From: Bacteroidales bacterium UBA4893
Lineage (GTDB): Bacteria; Bacteroidota; Bacteroidia; Bacteroidales; P3
Assembly: GCA_002399025.1 (NCBI GenBank)
Contig: DHCV01000029.1
Location: 1 to 41,075, forward strand
DNA length: 41,075 nt
Reading direction: 5' to 3'
How positions within the stretch are numbered: position 1 is the first letter of the stretch; every line of letters begins with the position of its first letter. Position numbers and translations under genes: made by a program. Below are positions 23,420 to 31,840 of this stretch, in pieces. The notes beneath the pieces were generated by a model. It saw only the letters and a program-made list of their open reading frames with translations, was not told where the DNA came from and did no database searches.

Positions 23420-23755
23420 TTATTGCTTAATCGGTGCGGGTGCTGACGGTGCAGCTGGCCCTTTAGGTGCAGGCATTGTAGTGTTTACTGCGTTAGGATT
23501 TAATTCTGTTCCTTGAGTTTGATTAGCATGCCTTCCTGGTCTAAAAATAGTTGCTGTTAAACAAAGAACTAAAAGTGCAATTGCCAAACCCCAAGAAGCT
23601 TTCTCTAAGAAGTCAGCAGTTTTTCTAACACCCATTATTTGACTTTGAGATTGGAAATTAGCAGCCAATCCTCCTCCTTTGCTATTTTGCACAAGTACTA
23701 CCAATGCCAATAACAAACATACAACTAATATTAAAACTGAAATAAATACAAACAT
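23420..23755 (-). CDS. secG: Preprotein translocase subunit SecG
   Basis: SecG assists the SecYE channel during protein export. The 111-residue protein has two membrane helices (about 2-21 and 52-70) joined by the conserved loop LVQNSKGGGLAANFQSQSQ, which is diagnostic. The C-terminal 35 residues are Pro/Ala/Asn-rich and probably periplasmic and disordered, as is common in this phylum. The gene starts 18 bp after the TPR-like gene and ends at a strong terminator, so the two form an operon. Confidence 0.95.
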   Translation of the reverse strand: MFVFISVLILVVCLLLALVVLVQNSKGGGLAANFQSQSQIMGVRKTADFLEKASWGLAIALLVLCLTATIFRPGRHANQTQGTELNPNAVNTTMPAPKGPAAPSAPAPIKQ

Positions 23756-23773
23756 AATGTTCTTATTTTTTAC

Positions 23774-24478
23774 CTAATTATTTTCTAATTTTTGAATTTG
23801 AGTTGCAAAGTAACTACTTTTTTCTGGATTAGCCAAAATTAATTTATTATAAATTTTAATTGCCATATCTTTATGCCCTTGTTTTAAATAGATTTGAGCC
23901 ATTGTTTCAGTTACAATTTCAAATTCATCTTCAACACTTTTCTTCACAACTTCATTAATACTAACATATTCCTTCTCCTTGTCAATCTCCTTAGAAGTGG
24001 TTAATTTATTTACCTTTGGATTTTCAACCTGAAGAAATCTTTCAATTAATTCTTCTTTTGTTGGAGTATCTGAAAGATTTGGTTCGGTATAGGAGTCAAT
24101 TTCTTCAATAATGTCAGGTGTTGAATCTTTTTCTTTTTCCTTTTCAATAGGTTTTGTGCCATAGAGTTTTCTTAATTGCTCAATTCTTTCATTGATTTTG
24201 TCCATATCAGTCTTTGGAGGCTCATCAGTTGTGAATTGAAATGCAACACTTGTTTCCATAAACTCTTTCAACTTTGCTCTATCGGGCGAATAAGTTGAGG
24301 CTAAAGTAAGACTTTGATTTTGATTTTGACTAAGCAGTTTGGAACATTTGGCGTTATAGTAGTAAGGTAAGGAAAAGTAGGGATATTTCTCAATTGTCCT
24401 TTTTAGAGTATATAGAACTTGGCTATTAAATTCTTCATCCTTTAACTGCAATAAATTATTAATAAAAGTTCTATCCAT
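23774..24478 (-). CDS. TPR-like hypothetical protein
   Basis: A 234-residue protein with an N-terminal helical region (FINNLLQLKDEEFNSQVLYT, then IEKYPYFSLPYYYNAKCSKL), a charged Lys/Glu-rich middle (about 85-170), and a C-terminal tetratricopeptide-like helix pair (TMAQIYLKQGHKDMAIKIYN, then KLILANPEKSSYFATQIQKL). No signal peptide, so cytoplasmic. Proteins of this layout are often encoded just upstream of secG in Bacteroidota, which suggests, but does not show, a link to export. It has its own promoter at 24527-24557. Confidence 0.85.
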   Translation of the reverse strand: MDRTFINNLLQLKDEEFNSQVLYTLKRTIEKYPYFSLPYYYNAKCSKLLSQNQNQSLTLASTYSPDRAKLKEFMETSVAFQFTTDEPPKTDMDKINERIEQLRKLYGTKPIEKEKEKDSTPDIIEEIDSYTEPNLSDTPTKEELIERFLQVENPKVNKLTTSKEIDKEKEYVSINEVVKKSVEDEFEIVTETMAQIYLKQGHKDMAIKIYNKLILANPEKSSYFATQIQKLENN

Positions 24479-24526
24479 ATCTATTTAAGCATTTTCTTAC
24501 CCTTTTTCTCTTTGAGTTTGAATTTG

Positions 24527-24557
24527 CAAATATAAATCATTCTTTTGTAATTCTCAA
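24527..24557 (-). promoter_or_regulatory. Promoter of the TPR-like gene and secG
   Basis: Minus strand: -7 box TATATTTG (24527-24534) and TTG (24555-24557) with a 20-bp spacer. Confidence 0.7.
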
Positions 24558-24806
24558 AAAAAGGAAAAGAAAAACATAATTTTCGCATAACTTATCCAAA
24601 ATTCTACTTTATTGATTTTACTGTATATATAATAAGGAATATAGATTAATATAAGCTTTAGAAATTAGAGCAAAATAGAGACAAAATAAGTCTGAATTTC
24701 CTCATAATAATAAAACTGAAAAATTACTCCTTTTATAAATAAAAAAACATAAGACATAAATCTCTCTAAATAAGGATTTAATTTTCTAAAATCAAGTTTA
24801 AATTTT
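24558..24806. other. Intergenic region, nothing recognised
   Basis: A/T-rich DNA between the divergent TPR/secG and rpmH units. A 60-codon frame on the minus strand (24665-24847) runs into the repeat array and looks non-coding. No RNA motif was recognised. Confidence 0.5.
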
Positions 24807-24894
24807 GCAAGGTGGCAGGATGCTGTGTGCAACCTGCCAGGATACACTATGTAAGGTGGCAGGATGTAAAGTGTAAGGTGGCACGTTACACAAT
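24807..24894. repeat. 22-bp tandem repeat array (four copies)
   Basis: Four exact 22-bp periods: 24807-24828, 24829-24850, 24851-24872, 24873-24894. The first 15 bases are conserved (GYAAGGTGGCAGGAT) and the last seven vary. Unit 2 carries AACCTGCCAGGAT, and its CCTGCC can pair with GGCAGG of units 1 and 3. Much richer in G and C than the surrounding DNA. Confidence 0.85.
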
Positions 24895-25057
24895 TTTTAT
24901 CTGATATAAATATATTTATTCCTTATAAAAGAAAATTTAAAAGAGGAGTTTATAAATTTATCTTTTTTCTGAATATCCTATTGTAATAATTGATATGTTT
25001 AGACTAATGAAATAGAAGAAAAACATAGATGTTTAAGAAAAAATTATGCGAATATAT

Positions 25058-25087
25058 TTGGTTAATAAAAAATTTGTTGTACTTTTG
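25058..25087 (+). promoter_or_regulatory. rpmH promoter
   Basis: TTG (25058-25060), 19-bp spacer, TACTTTTG (25080-25087) followed by CA; 23 bp before the rpmH start codon. Confidence 0.8.
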
Positions 25088-25110
25088 CAATCCGAAAAAT
25101 TGAATTTAAG

Positions 25111-25257
25111 ATGAAAAGAACATTCCAACCTTCACGCAGAAAAAGAATAAACAAACACGGATTCAGACATAGAATGTCATCGGCTAATGGTCGTAGAGTA
25201 TTGGCAAATCGTCGTCGTCAGGGAAGAAAGAAATTAACTGTTTCTGACGAAAGATAG
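25111..25257 (+). CDS. rpmH: 50S ribosomal protein L34
   Basis: A 48-residue, very basic ribosomal protein. The translated start MKRTFQPSRRKRINKHGFRH, the following RMSSANGRRVLANRRRQGRK and the end KLTVSDER match L34 throughout. It has its own consensus promoter and a strong terminator, so it is monocistronic. The usual neighbours rnpA, yidC or dnaA are not here, which is typical for Bacteroidota. Confidence 0.98.
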   Translation: MKRTFQPSRRKRINKHGFRHRMSSANGRRVLANRRRQGRKKLTVSDER

Positions 25258-25281
25258 AATTTATTCTTTTTAGAAATATAC

Positions 25282-25325
25282 AAAGAAGCATTGTTGTTGT
25301 ATGAATAAGCAATGCTTCTTTTTTA
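25282..25325 (+). terminator. Terminator of rpmH
   Basis: 12-bp stem AAAGAAGCATTG (25282-25293) / CAATGCTTCTTT (25310-25321) with a T run (25319-25324), 24 bp past the stop. Confidence 0.88.
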
Positions 25326-25349
25326 TTTCAAAAAATTAGAACAACTCCA

Positions 25350-26780
25350 ATGAAATTAAACAAGCAAAGAAGACAAGAGATAATTGAAAATGTTGAAGTT
25401 ATTGATGCTGGAGCAGAAGGCAATTCTGTTGCAAAGCATAATGACTTAGTAATATTTATTCCTTTTGTAGTTCCAGGAGATATTGTTGATGTGCAGATTT
25501 TGAAGAAGAAAAAGAACTTTGCACAAGGAAAGGCAATTAAATTTCACCATTTTTCTGACAAAAGGACAGAGCAGAAATGTCCTCATTTTGGACTTTGTGG
25601 AGGATGTAAATGGCAAACAATGCAATATGAAGACCAATTATTCTTTAAAAACAAGCAAGTTATAGACAATCTTCAAAGAATTGGCCATATTGATTGTTCA
25701 GGGGCAGAAAAAATTATAGGTTCAGAAAAAATATTCTTCTATCGCAATAAATTGGAGTTTACATTCTCAACAAAACGTTGGCTAAGCGAAGAAGATATAA
25801 AAACACTTGAAAGAGGAACAAATAAAAACGGATTCGGATTCCATGTTCCAAGTTTCTTTGATAAGGTTTTAGACATAGATTATTGTGCCCTTCAAAGAGA
25901 ACCTTCAAATCTTATTCGCAATTTCATTAGAGATTACTCTCAAGAAAAACAACTTAGCTATTATAATATAAGAGAACACAGTGGTTTACTTAGAAACCTC
26001 ATCATTAGAACAACCTCTCACGATGAAATGATGATAATTCTTGTTTTTGCAGAAGAGAGTCAGGAGATTTTCCCAATGCTTGATGCAATTGCAAAAGAGT
26101 TTCCACAGATAACTTCCCTAATGTATGCCATTAACACAAAATTCAACGATACGCTCTTTGACCAAGACATTATATGTTATAAGGGAAAAGACCATATAAT
26201 TGAATTTATGCCACCTTTCAAAGAGGGAAAAGAAACACTTAAGTTTAAGATTGGACCAAAATCTTTCTTTCAAACCAATTCTGAGCAAGCATACATATTA
26301 TATAGTAAAGCAGCTGAATTGGCAGACTTGAAAGAAGAAGATATCCTTTACGATTTATATACAGGAACAGGAACAATAGCCAATTTTGTTGCACCTTATG
26401 TTAAAAAAGTTGTTGCAATAGAGTCAATTGAAGAAGCAATTACAGACGCAAAAGTAAACTCTAAGGAGAATAACATAAACAACACACATTTCTTTGCAGG
26501 AGATATGGCAAAGATTCTTAATGAAGACTTTGTTAAAGAAAATGGACGACCAGATACAATTATCACTGACCCACCAAGAGCAGGAATGCATCCAAGCGTA
26601 GTTGAACAACTATTGAATATTGAAGCAAAGAAAATAATATACATAAGTTGCAATCCAGCCACCCAAGCAAGAGATGTAAATATGTTAATGGAAAAGTATT
26701 CAGTAAACAGAATTCAGCCAGTAGATATGTTCCCACACACACAACACGTGGAGAATATTATTGAACTTTGCTTAAAATAA
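25350..26780 (+). CDS. rlmD: 23S rRNA (uracil-5-)-methyltransferase, RlmD/RumA type
   Basis: The 476-residue protein belongs to the SAM-dependent m5U methyltransferases (TrmA/RlmC/RlmD). An N-terminal TRAM domain (about 10-65) is followed by an Fe-S cysteine cluster (CPHFGLCGGC, about 76-85; the fourth Cys is in DYCALQ). The SAM fold includes DLYTGTGTIANFVAPYVKKV near 334 and DPPRAGMH near 406; the catalytic Cys lies in YISCNPATQARD near 434. The exact target uridine (1939 for RlmD) is inferred from the domain layout. The gene follows rpmH after its terminator. Confidence 0.95.
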   Translation: MKLNKQRRQEIIENVEVIDAGAEGNSVAKHNDLVIFIPFVVPGDIVDVQILKKKKNFAQGKAIKFHHFSDKRTEQKCPHFGLCGGCKWQTMQYEDQLFFKNKQVIDNLQRIGHIDCSGAEKIIGSEKIFFYRNKLEFTFSTKRWLSEEDIKTLERGTNKNGFGFHVPSFFDKVLDIDYCALQREPSNLIRNFIRDYSQEKQLSYYNIREHSGLLRNLIIRTTSHDEMMIILVFAEESQEIFPMLDAIAKEFPQITSLMYAINTKFNDTLFDQDIICYKGKDHIIEFMPPFKEGKETLKFKIGPKSFFQTNSEQAYILYSKAAELADLKEEDILYDLYTGTGTIANFVAPYVKKVVAIESIEEAITDAKVNSKENNINNTHFFAGDMAKILNEDFVKENGRPDTIITDPPRAGMHPSVVEQLLNIEAKKIIYISCNPATQARDVNMLMEKYSVNRIQPVDMFPHTQHVENIIELCLK

Positions 26781-26867
26781 CATTCAACCTAAATACAATA
26801 TTATATTCTTATTCCATTATAGTATTATAAAATAATCTTTTCATTTTATCACTATTCATTAATATTG

Positions 26868-26875
26868 TATCTTTG
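26868..26875 (+). promoter_or_regulatory. Promoter (-7 box) of the 26923 gene pair
   Basis: TATCTTTG followed by CA, 47 bp upstream of the start codon. No distinct TTG at the expected distance. Confidence 0.55.
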
Positions 26876-26922
26876 CAAGTAGTAATAATATTAAATATTT
26901 ACTAATTAAAAGTACATATATT

Positions 26923-27336
26923 ATGAAAAGAGTAATATTAATAATGTTATTTATTGTCATTTCTTTGACTTCATTTTCGCAAATTGATTCTGTTAATATA
27001 AAAAAACAAGAGATAAAGACTAATGAATTTATTAATTGTAATAATATTGTTTATGAGTTATATCCTACAACTAATAAATGGAATTTTATTAAACTCAATA
27101 CTCGTAACGGTAAAATTACGATAATTCAATATTCTATAACGGATGAAAATCAATTTGAATACAGTCTAAACAAATATGCTCTTGTATCTGAAGAAGAAGA
27201 AATTAATGGAAGATTTAAATTACATCCAACTCAAAATATTTATAATTTTCTTTTACTTGACCAAATAAGTGGAAAAGTTTGGCAAGTACAATGGCACTTT
27301 GATTCTGATAAAAGGTTTATTATTCCAATAGAATAA
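26923..27336 (+). CDS. Secreted hypothetical protein with an internal duplication
   Basis: A 137-residue protein with a signal peptide (MKRVILIMLFIVISLTSFSQ) and no lipobox or sorting domain. The mature part consists of two related units of about 40 residues: YELYPTTNKWNFIKLNTRNG with KITIIQYSI, and FKLHPTQNIYNFLLLDQISG with KVWQVQWHF. Each has the pattern P-T-x-N-x-x-N-F-x-x-L-D-x-x-x-G-K-(I/V), then an aromatic Q-containing strand, suggesting a small beta fold. Function unknown. It ends 1 bp before the NERD-protein start, so the two are co-transcribed and translated together. Confidence 0.82.
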   Translation: MKRVILIMLFIVISLTSFSQIDSVNIKKQEIKTNEFINCNNIVYELYPTTNKWNFIKLNTRNGKITIIQYSITDENQFEYSLNKYALVSEEEEINGRFKLHPTQNIYNFLLLDQISGKVWQVQWHFDSDKRFIIPIE

Positions 27337-27337
27337 A

Positions 27338-28051
27338 ATGAATATTCCGGTTGCAGATTTAGTTATTTATTCTTTAATTTTAACAACAATTGTAGTATCA
27401 ATAAATAAGATAGTACAATTTTATAAAGACAGAAAATTACTAAAAACTGTAACAACTCTTGATAGGGGTACATGGTCTGAAAGAAAACTAATTATTAAGC
27501 TATTAAAATCAGGTTTACCATCTTCTACTATTTTCCATGATTTATATATAGAAAAGCATAAAGGAAGTTACTCTCAAATAGACATTGTAGTTCCGACAAA
27601 AGTAGGAATTCTTGTATTTGAAGTAAAAGATTATAGCGGTTGGATTTTTGGAAAAGGATATCAAACTTATTGGACTCAAGTTTTGGCCTATGGTGAAGAA
27701 AAACATAAATTATATAATCCAATTAAACAAAATCAGAGGCATATTGAAATTTTGAGAAGTAAAATGAAGCAATTTGCTGATGTACCATTTTATAGTATAA
27801 TAGTGTTTTATGGTGATTGTGAATTAAGAGATGTAAGTTTTATTCCTGAAGATACAATTATCATTTATCCAAATGAAATAACCTATACCATTAATAATCT
27901 ATTAGAAAATAAACCTAAAGCAAATTACTCAAATAAAAGACAAGTAGTACATTTTTTACAAAATGGAGTAAATAATGGCAATGATTATTCAATTACTTCT
28001 CGTCATATTCAAAATGTCAGTCAAATAATAGACAATGAAAAAATAAATTAA
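27338..28051 (+). CDS. Membrane-anchored NERD-domain (nuclease-related) protein
   Basis: The 237-residue protein has one N-terminal membrane helix (about 5-27), a short basic segment, and a NERD domain (about 42-160). The nuclease-like residues of the PD-(D/E)xK fold are visible: Glu near 46 (GTWSERKL), Asp near 83 (QIDIVVP) and Glu-x-Lys in FEVKDYSG near 94-97. NERD domains are related to Holliday-junction resolvase-like nucleases, but activity has rarely been shown. The C-terminal 80 residues carry no recognised domain. Partner gene: the secreted duplicated protein just upstream. A role in DNA uptake or defence is possible but unproven. Confidence 0.88.
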   Translation: MNIPVADLVIYSLILTTIVVSINKIVQFYKDRKLLKTVTTLDRGTWSERKLIIKLLKSGLPSSTIFHDLYIEKHKGSYSQIDIVVPTKVGILVFEVKDYSGWIFGKGYQTYWTQVLAYGEEKHKLYNPIKQNQRHIEILRSKMKQFADVPFYSIIVFYGDCELRDVSFIPEDTIIIYPNEITYTINNLLENKPKANYSNKRQVVHFLQNGVNNGNDYSITSRHIQNVSQIIDNEKIN

Positions 28052-28056
28052 TATTG

Positions 28057-28064
28057 TATCTTTG
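28057..28064 (+). promoter_or_regulatory. leuS promoter (-7 box)
   Basis: TATCTTTG followed by CA, 29 bp before the leuS start codon, in the short gap after the NERD gene. The -33 element is not clear. Confidence 0.55.
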
Positions 28065-28093
28065 CAGGTTAGAATTTCAAAGATATAATTTAT

Positions 28094-30883
28094 ATGGACT
28101 ATAATTTTAGAGATGTTGAGCCTAAGTGGCAAAGCTATTGGAAAGAAAATAATACCTTTCATGTTGAAATAGATAATTCAAAACCAAAATACTATGTTTT
28201 GGATATGTTCCCTTATCCTTCTGGTGCTGGATTACATGTAGGACATCCTCTTGGTTATATTGCTTCCGACATTTTCTCACGTTACAAAAGACTTAATGGC
28301 TTTAATGTCCTTCATCCTATGGGCTTTGATGCTTATGGGCTACCTGCTGAACAATATGCTATTCAAACAGGACAACATCCTGCAATTACCACAGAAATAA
28401 ACATTAAAAGATATAGAGAACAATTAGATAAAATTGGTCTTTCTTACGATTGGGATAGAGAGGTTAGAACTTGCGACCCTAAATATTATAAATGGACTCA
28501 ATGGTGTTTTATCCAACTTTTTAATTCCTATTATTGTTACGATACCAACAAAGCAAGACCAATTGAAGAGCTTCTTGAGGCTTTTGAACAAGGTCAAGCA
28601 AAGAAATTAAATGTTGCATGCTCTAAGCCATTAGATTTTAGTGCAGAGGACTGGAAAAACTTTAGCGAAAAAGAAAAGAGTGATATTCTAATGAACTATC
28701 GTTTGGCTTATCTTTCTGACTCTTTGGTCAACTGGTGTCCTAAGCTTGGAACTGTATTGGCAAATGATGAAGTTGTAAATGGAGTTTCTGTTCGAGGAGG
28801 TTATCCTGTTGAAAGAAAATCAATGCGTCAATGGTCATTAAGAATTACTGCTTATGCTGAAAGATTGCTTCAAGGATTAGAAACAGTTGATTGGACAGAT
28901 TCTTTAAAAGAAATTCAAAAAAACTGGATAGGAAAAAGTGAAGGTGCTGCAATATTCTTTAATACAGAAGAAGGAGATAAATTAGAAGTTTTCACAACAC
29001 GTCCAGATACTCTTTGGGGAGTTACTTTTATGGTTCTTTGTCCTGAACATGATTTAATAGGAAAACTTACAACATCTGAACATAAGAAAGAAGTTGAAGA
29101 ATATATAGCTTGGACTAAGACACGTTCTGAAAGAGAACGTCAATCAGAAGTAAAACAAATATCTGGAGTATTTACAGGCTCTTATGCTATTAATCCATTA
29201 AGCAATGAAAGAGTTCCTATTTGGATTTCGGAATATGTTTTAGCTGGATATGGAACAGGTGCAATTATGGCAGTTCCAGCTCATGATAGCAGAGACTTTG
29301 CTTTTGCTCGTCATTTTAATATTCCAATTAAACAAGTTGTTGTCCCATCTGGTGAAGAGGAAGAAGATGTAAATACATGGACAGAGGCTAAAGATTCTAA
29401 AACTGGTCATTGCATTAATTCTGACTTTATAACTGGAATGGAAGTTAAGAAAGCAATGAAAGAGGTTATTGCTTATGTAAAAGAAAAAGGAATTGGTTAT
29501 GGAACAATAAACTATCGTTTGCGTGATGCTATATTTTCTCGTCAAAGATATTGGGGAGAACCATTCCCTATTTATTATAAAGATGGTATTCCTTGTGTAC
29601 TGGATGAAAAAGACCTTCCTTTGGAGTTACCAGAAATTGATGTTTATCTTCCAACTGAAGATGGAGAACCACCAATTGCAAGAGCTAAAAACTGGAATGT
29701 AACAATTGATGGAAAAACTTATCCTTTAGATTGCAATACTATGCCAGGCTTTGCAGGTTCAAATGCTTATTCTTTAAGATATATGGACCCTAATAATAGT
29801 GAAAGATATTTTTCTAAAGAAGCTAATGATTATTGGCAAAATGTAGATTTATATATTGGTGGAAGTGAACATGCAACAGGGCATTTACTTTATTCCCGTT
29901 TTACAACTAAATTCCTTTTTGACTTAGGTCTTTGCTGCAAGGATGAACCATACCAAAAGCTAATTAATCAAGGGATGATTCAAGGTCGTTCAAATTTTGT
30001 TTATAGAATAAAAGGAACAAATAAATTTGTTTCCTATAATTTAAGAAACGAATATGAATTTGACCCAATCCATGTTGATATTAATATTGTTGATAATGAT
30101 ATTCTTGATATTGAAGCCTTCAAAGCATGGAGAGAAGAATTTAATAGTGCTGAGTTTATTTTAGAGGATGGGAAGTATGTTTGTGGTTATGAGGTTGAAA
30201 AGATGTCAAAGAGCTTGTATAATGTGCAAAACCCTGATGACTTAATTGAACGTTATGGTGCCGACACTTTGCGTCTTTATGAAATGTTCTTAGGACCTTT
30301 GGAACAATCAAAACCATGGGACACTAAGGGAATTGAAGGAGTATTTCGTTTTATGAGAAAGCTTTGGAAATTGTATCATGATAAGGATAACAACTTAAAT
30401 ATTTCTGCAGAAAAACCTACAAAAGAAGAATATAAATCACTTTATAAGGCAGTAAAAAAAGTTAAGGAAGATATAGAACGCTTTAGTTTTAATACTTCTG
30501 TTTCTACATTTATGATTTGTGTGAACGAATTGACTGATTTGAAATGCAATAAAAGAGAAATCCTTGAACCATTGGCAATCCTTATATCTCCATTTGCACC
30601 TTTTATTGCTGAAGAACTCTGGTCATTGTTGGGTCATCAAAACACAATTAGCTTTGAGAAATTTCCTGAAATTGACGAAAGCCTTTTAGTTGAAAGTTCA
30701 TTTAAGTATCCTGTTTCCATTAATGGTAAGATGCGTTTAACAATGGAATTTGAACTTAATAAGGAACAAAAAGAAATTGAAGAAGAAGTTCTTTCAAACT
30801 CTGAAGTGCAACGCTTTATGGAAGGGAAACCTGTTAAGAAAATAATCTTTGTAAAGAATAAAATCATCAATATTGTCTGCTAA
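28094..30883 (+). CDS. leuS: Leucyl-tRNA synthetase
   Basis: LeuRS charges tRNA-Leu with leucine. The 929-residue protein is complete: the HIGH-type signature HVGH at 48-51, the CP1 editing domain (about 230-430, including TTRPDTLWGVTFMVLCPEH and GTGAIMAVPAHDSRDFAFA), the KMSKS loop (EVEKMSKSLYN near 704), the anticodon-binding helical domain, and a C-terminal domain. About 60 residues before KMSKS (about 640-700, including VSYNLRNEYEFDPIHVDINI) form an insertion found in Bacteroidota enzymes. The downstream transporter start overlaps its stop. Confidence 0.98.
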   Translation: MDYNFRDVEPKWQSYWKENNTFHVEIDNSKPKYYVLDMFPYPSGAGLHVGHPLGYIASDIFSRYKRLNGFNVLHPMGFDAYGLPAEQYAIQTGQHPAITTEINIKRYREQLDKIGLSYDWDREVRTCDPKYYKWTQWCFIQLFNSYYCYDTNKARPIEELLEAFEQGQAKKLNVACSKPLDFSAEDWKNFSEKEKSDILMNYRLAYLSDSLVNWCPKLGTVLANDEVVNGVSVRGGYPVERKSMRQWSLRITAYAERLLQGLETVDWTDSLKEIQKNWIGKSEGAAIFFNTEEGDKLEVFTTRPDTLWGVTFMVLCPEHDLIGKLTTSEHKKEVEEYIAWTKTRSERERQSEVKQISGVFTGSYAINPLSNERVPIWISEYVLAGYGTGAIMAVPAHDSRDFAFARHFNIPIKQVVVPSGEEEEDVNTWTEAKDSKTGHCINSDFITGMEVKKAMKEVIAYVKEKGIGYGTINYRLRDAIFSRQRYWGEPFPIYYKDGIPCVLDEKDLPLELPEIDVYLPTEDGEPPIARAKNWNVTIDGKTYPLDCNTMPGFAGSNAYSLRYMDPNNSERYFSKEANDYWQNVDLYIGGSEHATGHLLYSRFTTKFLFDLGLCCKDEPYQKLINQGMIQGRSNFVYRIKGTNKFVSYNLRNEYEFDPIHVDINIVDNDILDIEAFKAWREEFNSAEFILEDGKYVCGYEVEKMSKSLYNVQNPDDLIERYGADTLRLYEMFLGPLEQSKPWDTKGIEGVFRFMRKLWKLYHDKDNNLNISAEKPTKEEYKSLYKAVKKVKEDIERFSFNTSVSTFMICVNELTDLKCNKREILEPLAILISPFAPFIAEELWSLLGHQNTISFEKFPEIDESLLVESSFKYPVSINGKMRLTMEFELNKEQKEIEEEVLSNSEVQRFMEGKPVKKIIFVKNKIINIVC

Positions 30884-31775
30884 TCAAACTAAAAAGATAT
30901 TGATTAGAGGAATTATTTATGCAATTATTTCCTCAATCACTTTTGGACTACTGCCCCTATTCTCAATTCCTGTAAAAGCTCAAGGCATGAGCTCAGAAGC
31001 CTTGATGTTTTATAGGTTCTTGTTTTCAATGATAATTTATGGAGCTTATCTCTTTTTTCGCAAAGCAAATTTCAAGATAAGCAAAAAGAATATTAGAGAT
31101 ATTATTCTTATTGGAGGAGCAGGTTATGGACTGACAGGTCTTACTTTGGTTTCTTCCTACGATTATATTCCTTCAGGAATTGGTACAACAATAGGATTTC
31201 AATTTCCGGTGATGATTGCAATCTTCATGTGGTTGTTCTATAAAGAAAAGTTGCAGAAATCAATCTATATTTCACTCTTACTCTCACTTTTAGGAGTTTT
31301 CCTCCTCTCCTATTCTCCCAATCATGGCATGGTTAGTTTATACGGAATTTTCCTTTTAACAATAACCAACCTAATGTATAGCATGTATATAATTGGAGTA
31401 AACAAGTCCTCAATGAAAGAAGTTGATTCAAGCGTATTGACTTTCTATGTAATCTGTATTTCAATGATACTCTGCCTTGTGCTAAGCCTTATTAGAGGCA
31501 CGCTTATACCCATACCTTCATTTGAAGCTGCTGGAAATATCCTATTTATGGCAATTTTCTCTACAATCATTGCAAATCTAACATTGATTTTAGCAATAAA
31601 GGCAATTGGCTCAACAATTACTGCACTACTTTCTCCATTAGAGCCTGTAACAGCAATAATAATTGGAATAATTGTTTTTAGTGAACCTATTAATATTCAA
31701 ATTATAACTGGAGTAATAATTATTATCTTAGCAGTTGTTTTAATTATTTTGAATGGGAAAAAGAAAACAGAATAA
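30873..31775 (+). CDS. EamA-family (DMT) transporter
   Basis: The 300-residue protein has about ten membrane helices in two EamA repeats (about 10-140 and 155-295), the layout of drug/metabolite transporters that export amino acids or other small metabolites. The second repeat carries the typical ALLSPLEPVTAIIIGIIVFS segment. The likely start is TTG at 30873, 11 nt inside the end of leuS; no in-frame ATG occurs before the first helix. The substrate cannot be told. It is likely co-transcribed with leuS. Confidence 0.88.
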   Translation: MSANQTKKILIRGIIYAIISSITFGLLPLFSIPVKAQGMSSEALMFYRFLFSMIIYGAYLFFRKANFKISKKNIRDIILIGGAGYGLTGLTLVSSYDYIPSGIGTTIGFQFPVMIAIFMWLFYKEKLQKSIYISLLLSLLGVFLLSYSPNHGMVSLYGIFLLTITNLMYSMYIIGVNKSSMKEVDSSVLTFYVICISMILCLVLSLIRGTLIPIPSFEAAGNILFMAIFSTIIANLTLILAIKAIGSTITALLSPLEPVTAIIIGIIVFSEPINIQIITGVIIIILAVVLIILNGKKKTE

Positions 31776-31807
31776 AGAAATATCATATTTATTCTACAAA
31801 AATAAAT

Positions 31808-31815
31808 TAACTTTG
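31808..31815 (+). promoter_or_regulatory. Promoter (-7 box) of the methyltransferase gene
   Basis: TAACTTTG followed by CA, 25 bp upstream of the start codon at 31841. The -33 element is weak. Confidence 0.55.
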
Positions 31816-31840
31816 CATCAAAATTAACAAATTAAGCAAT

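Noticed and set aside
24665..24847. 60-codon minus-strand frame
   Set aside because: It starts within the repeat array, has no promoter or RBS, and resembles no family.
24807..24894. CRISPR-like constant/variable array
   Set aside because: The variable part is only 7 nt, there are only four units, and no cas gene is nearby.
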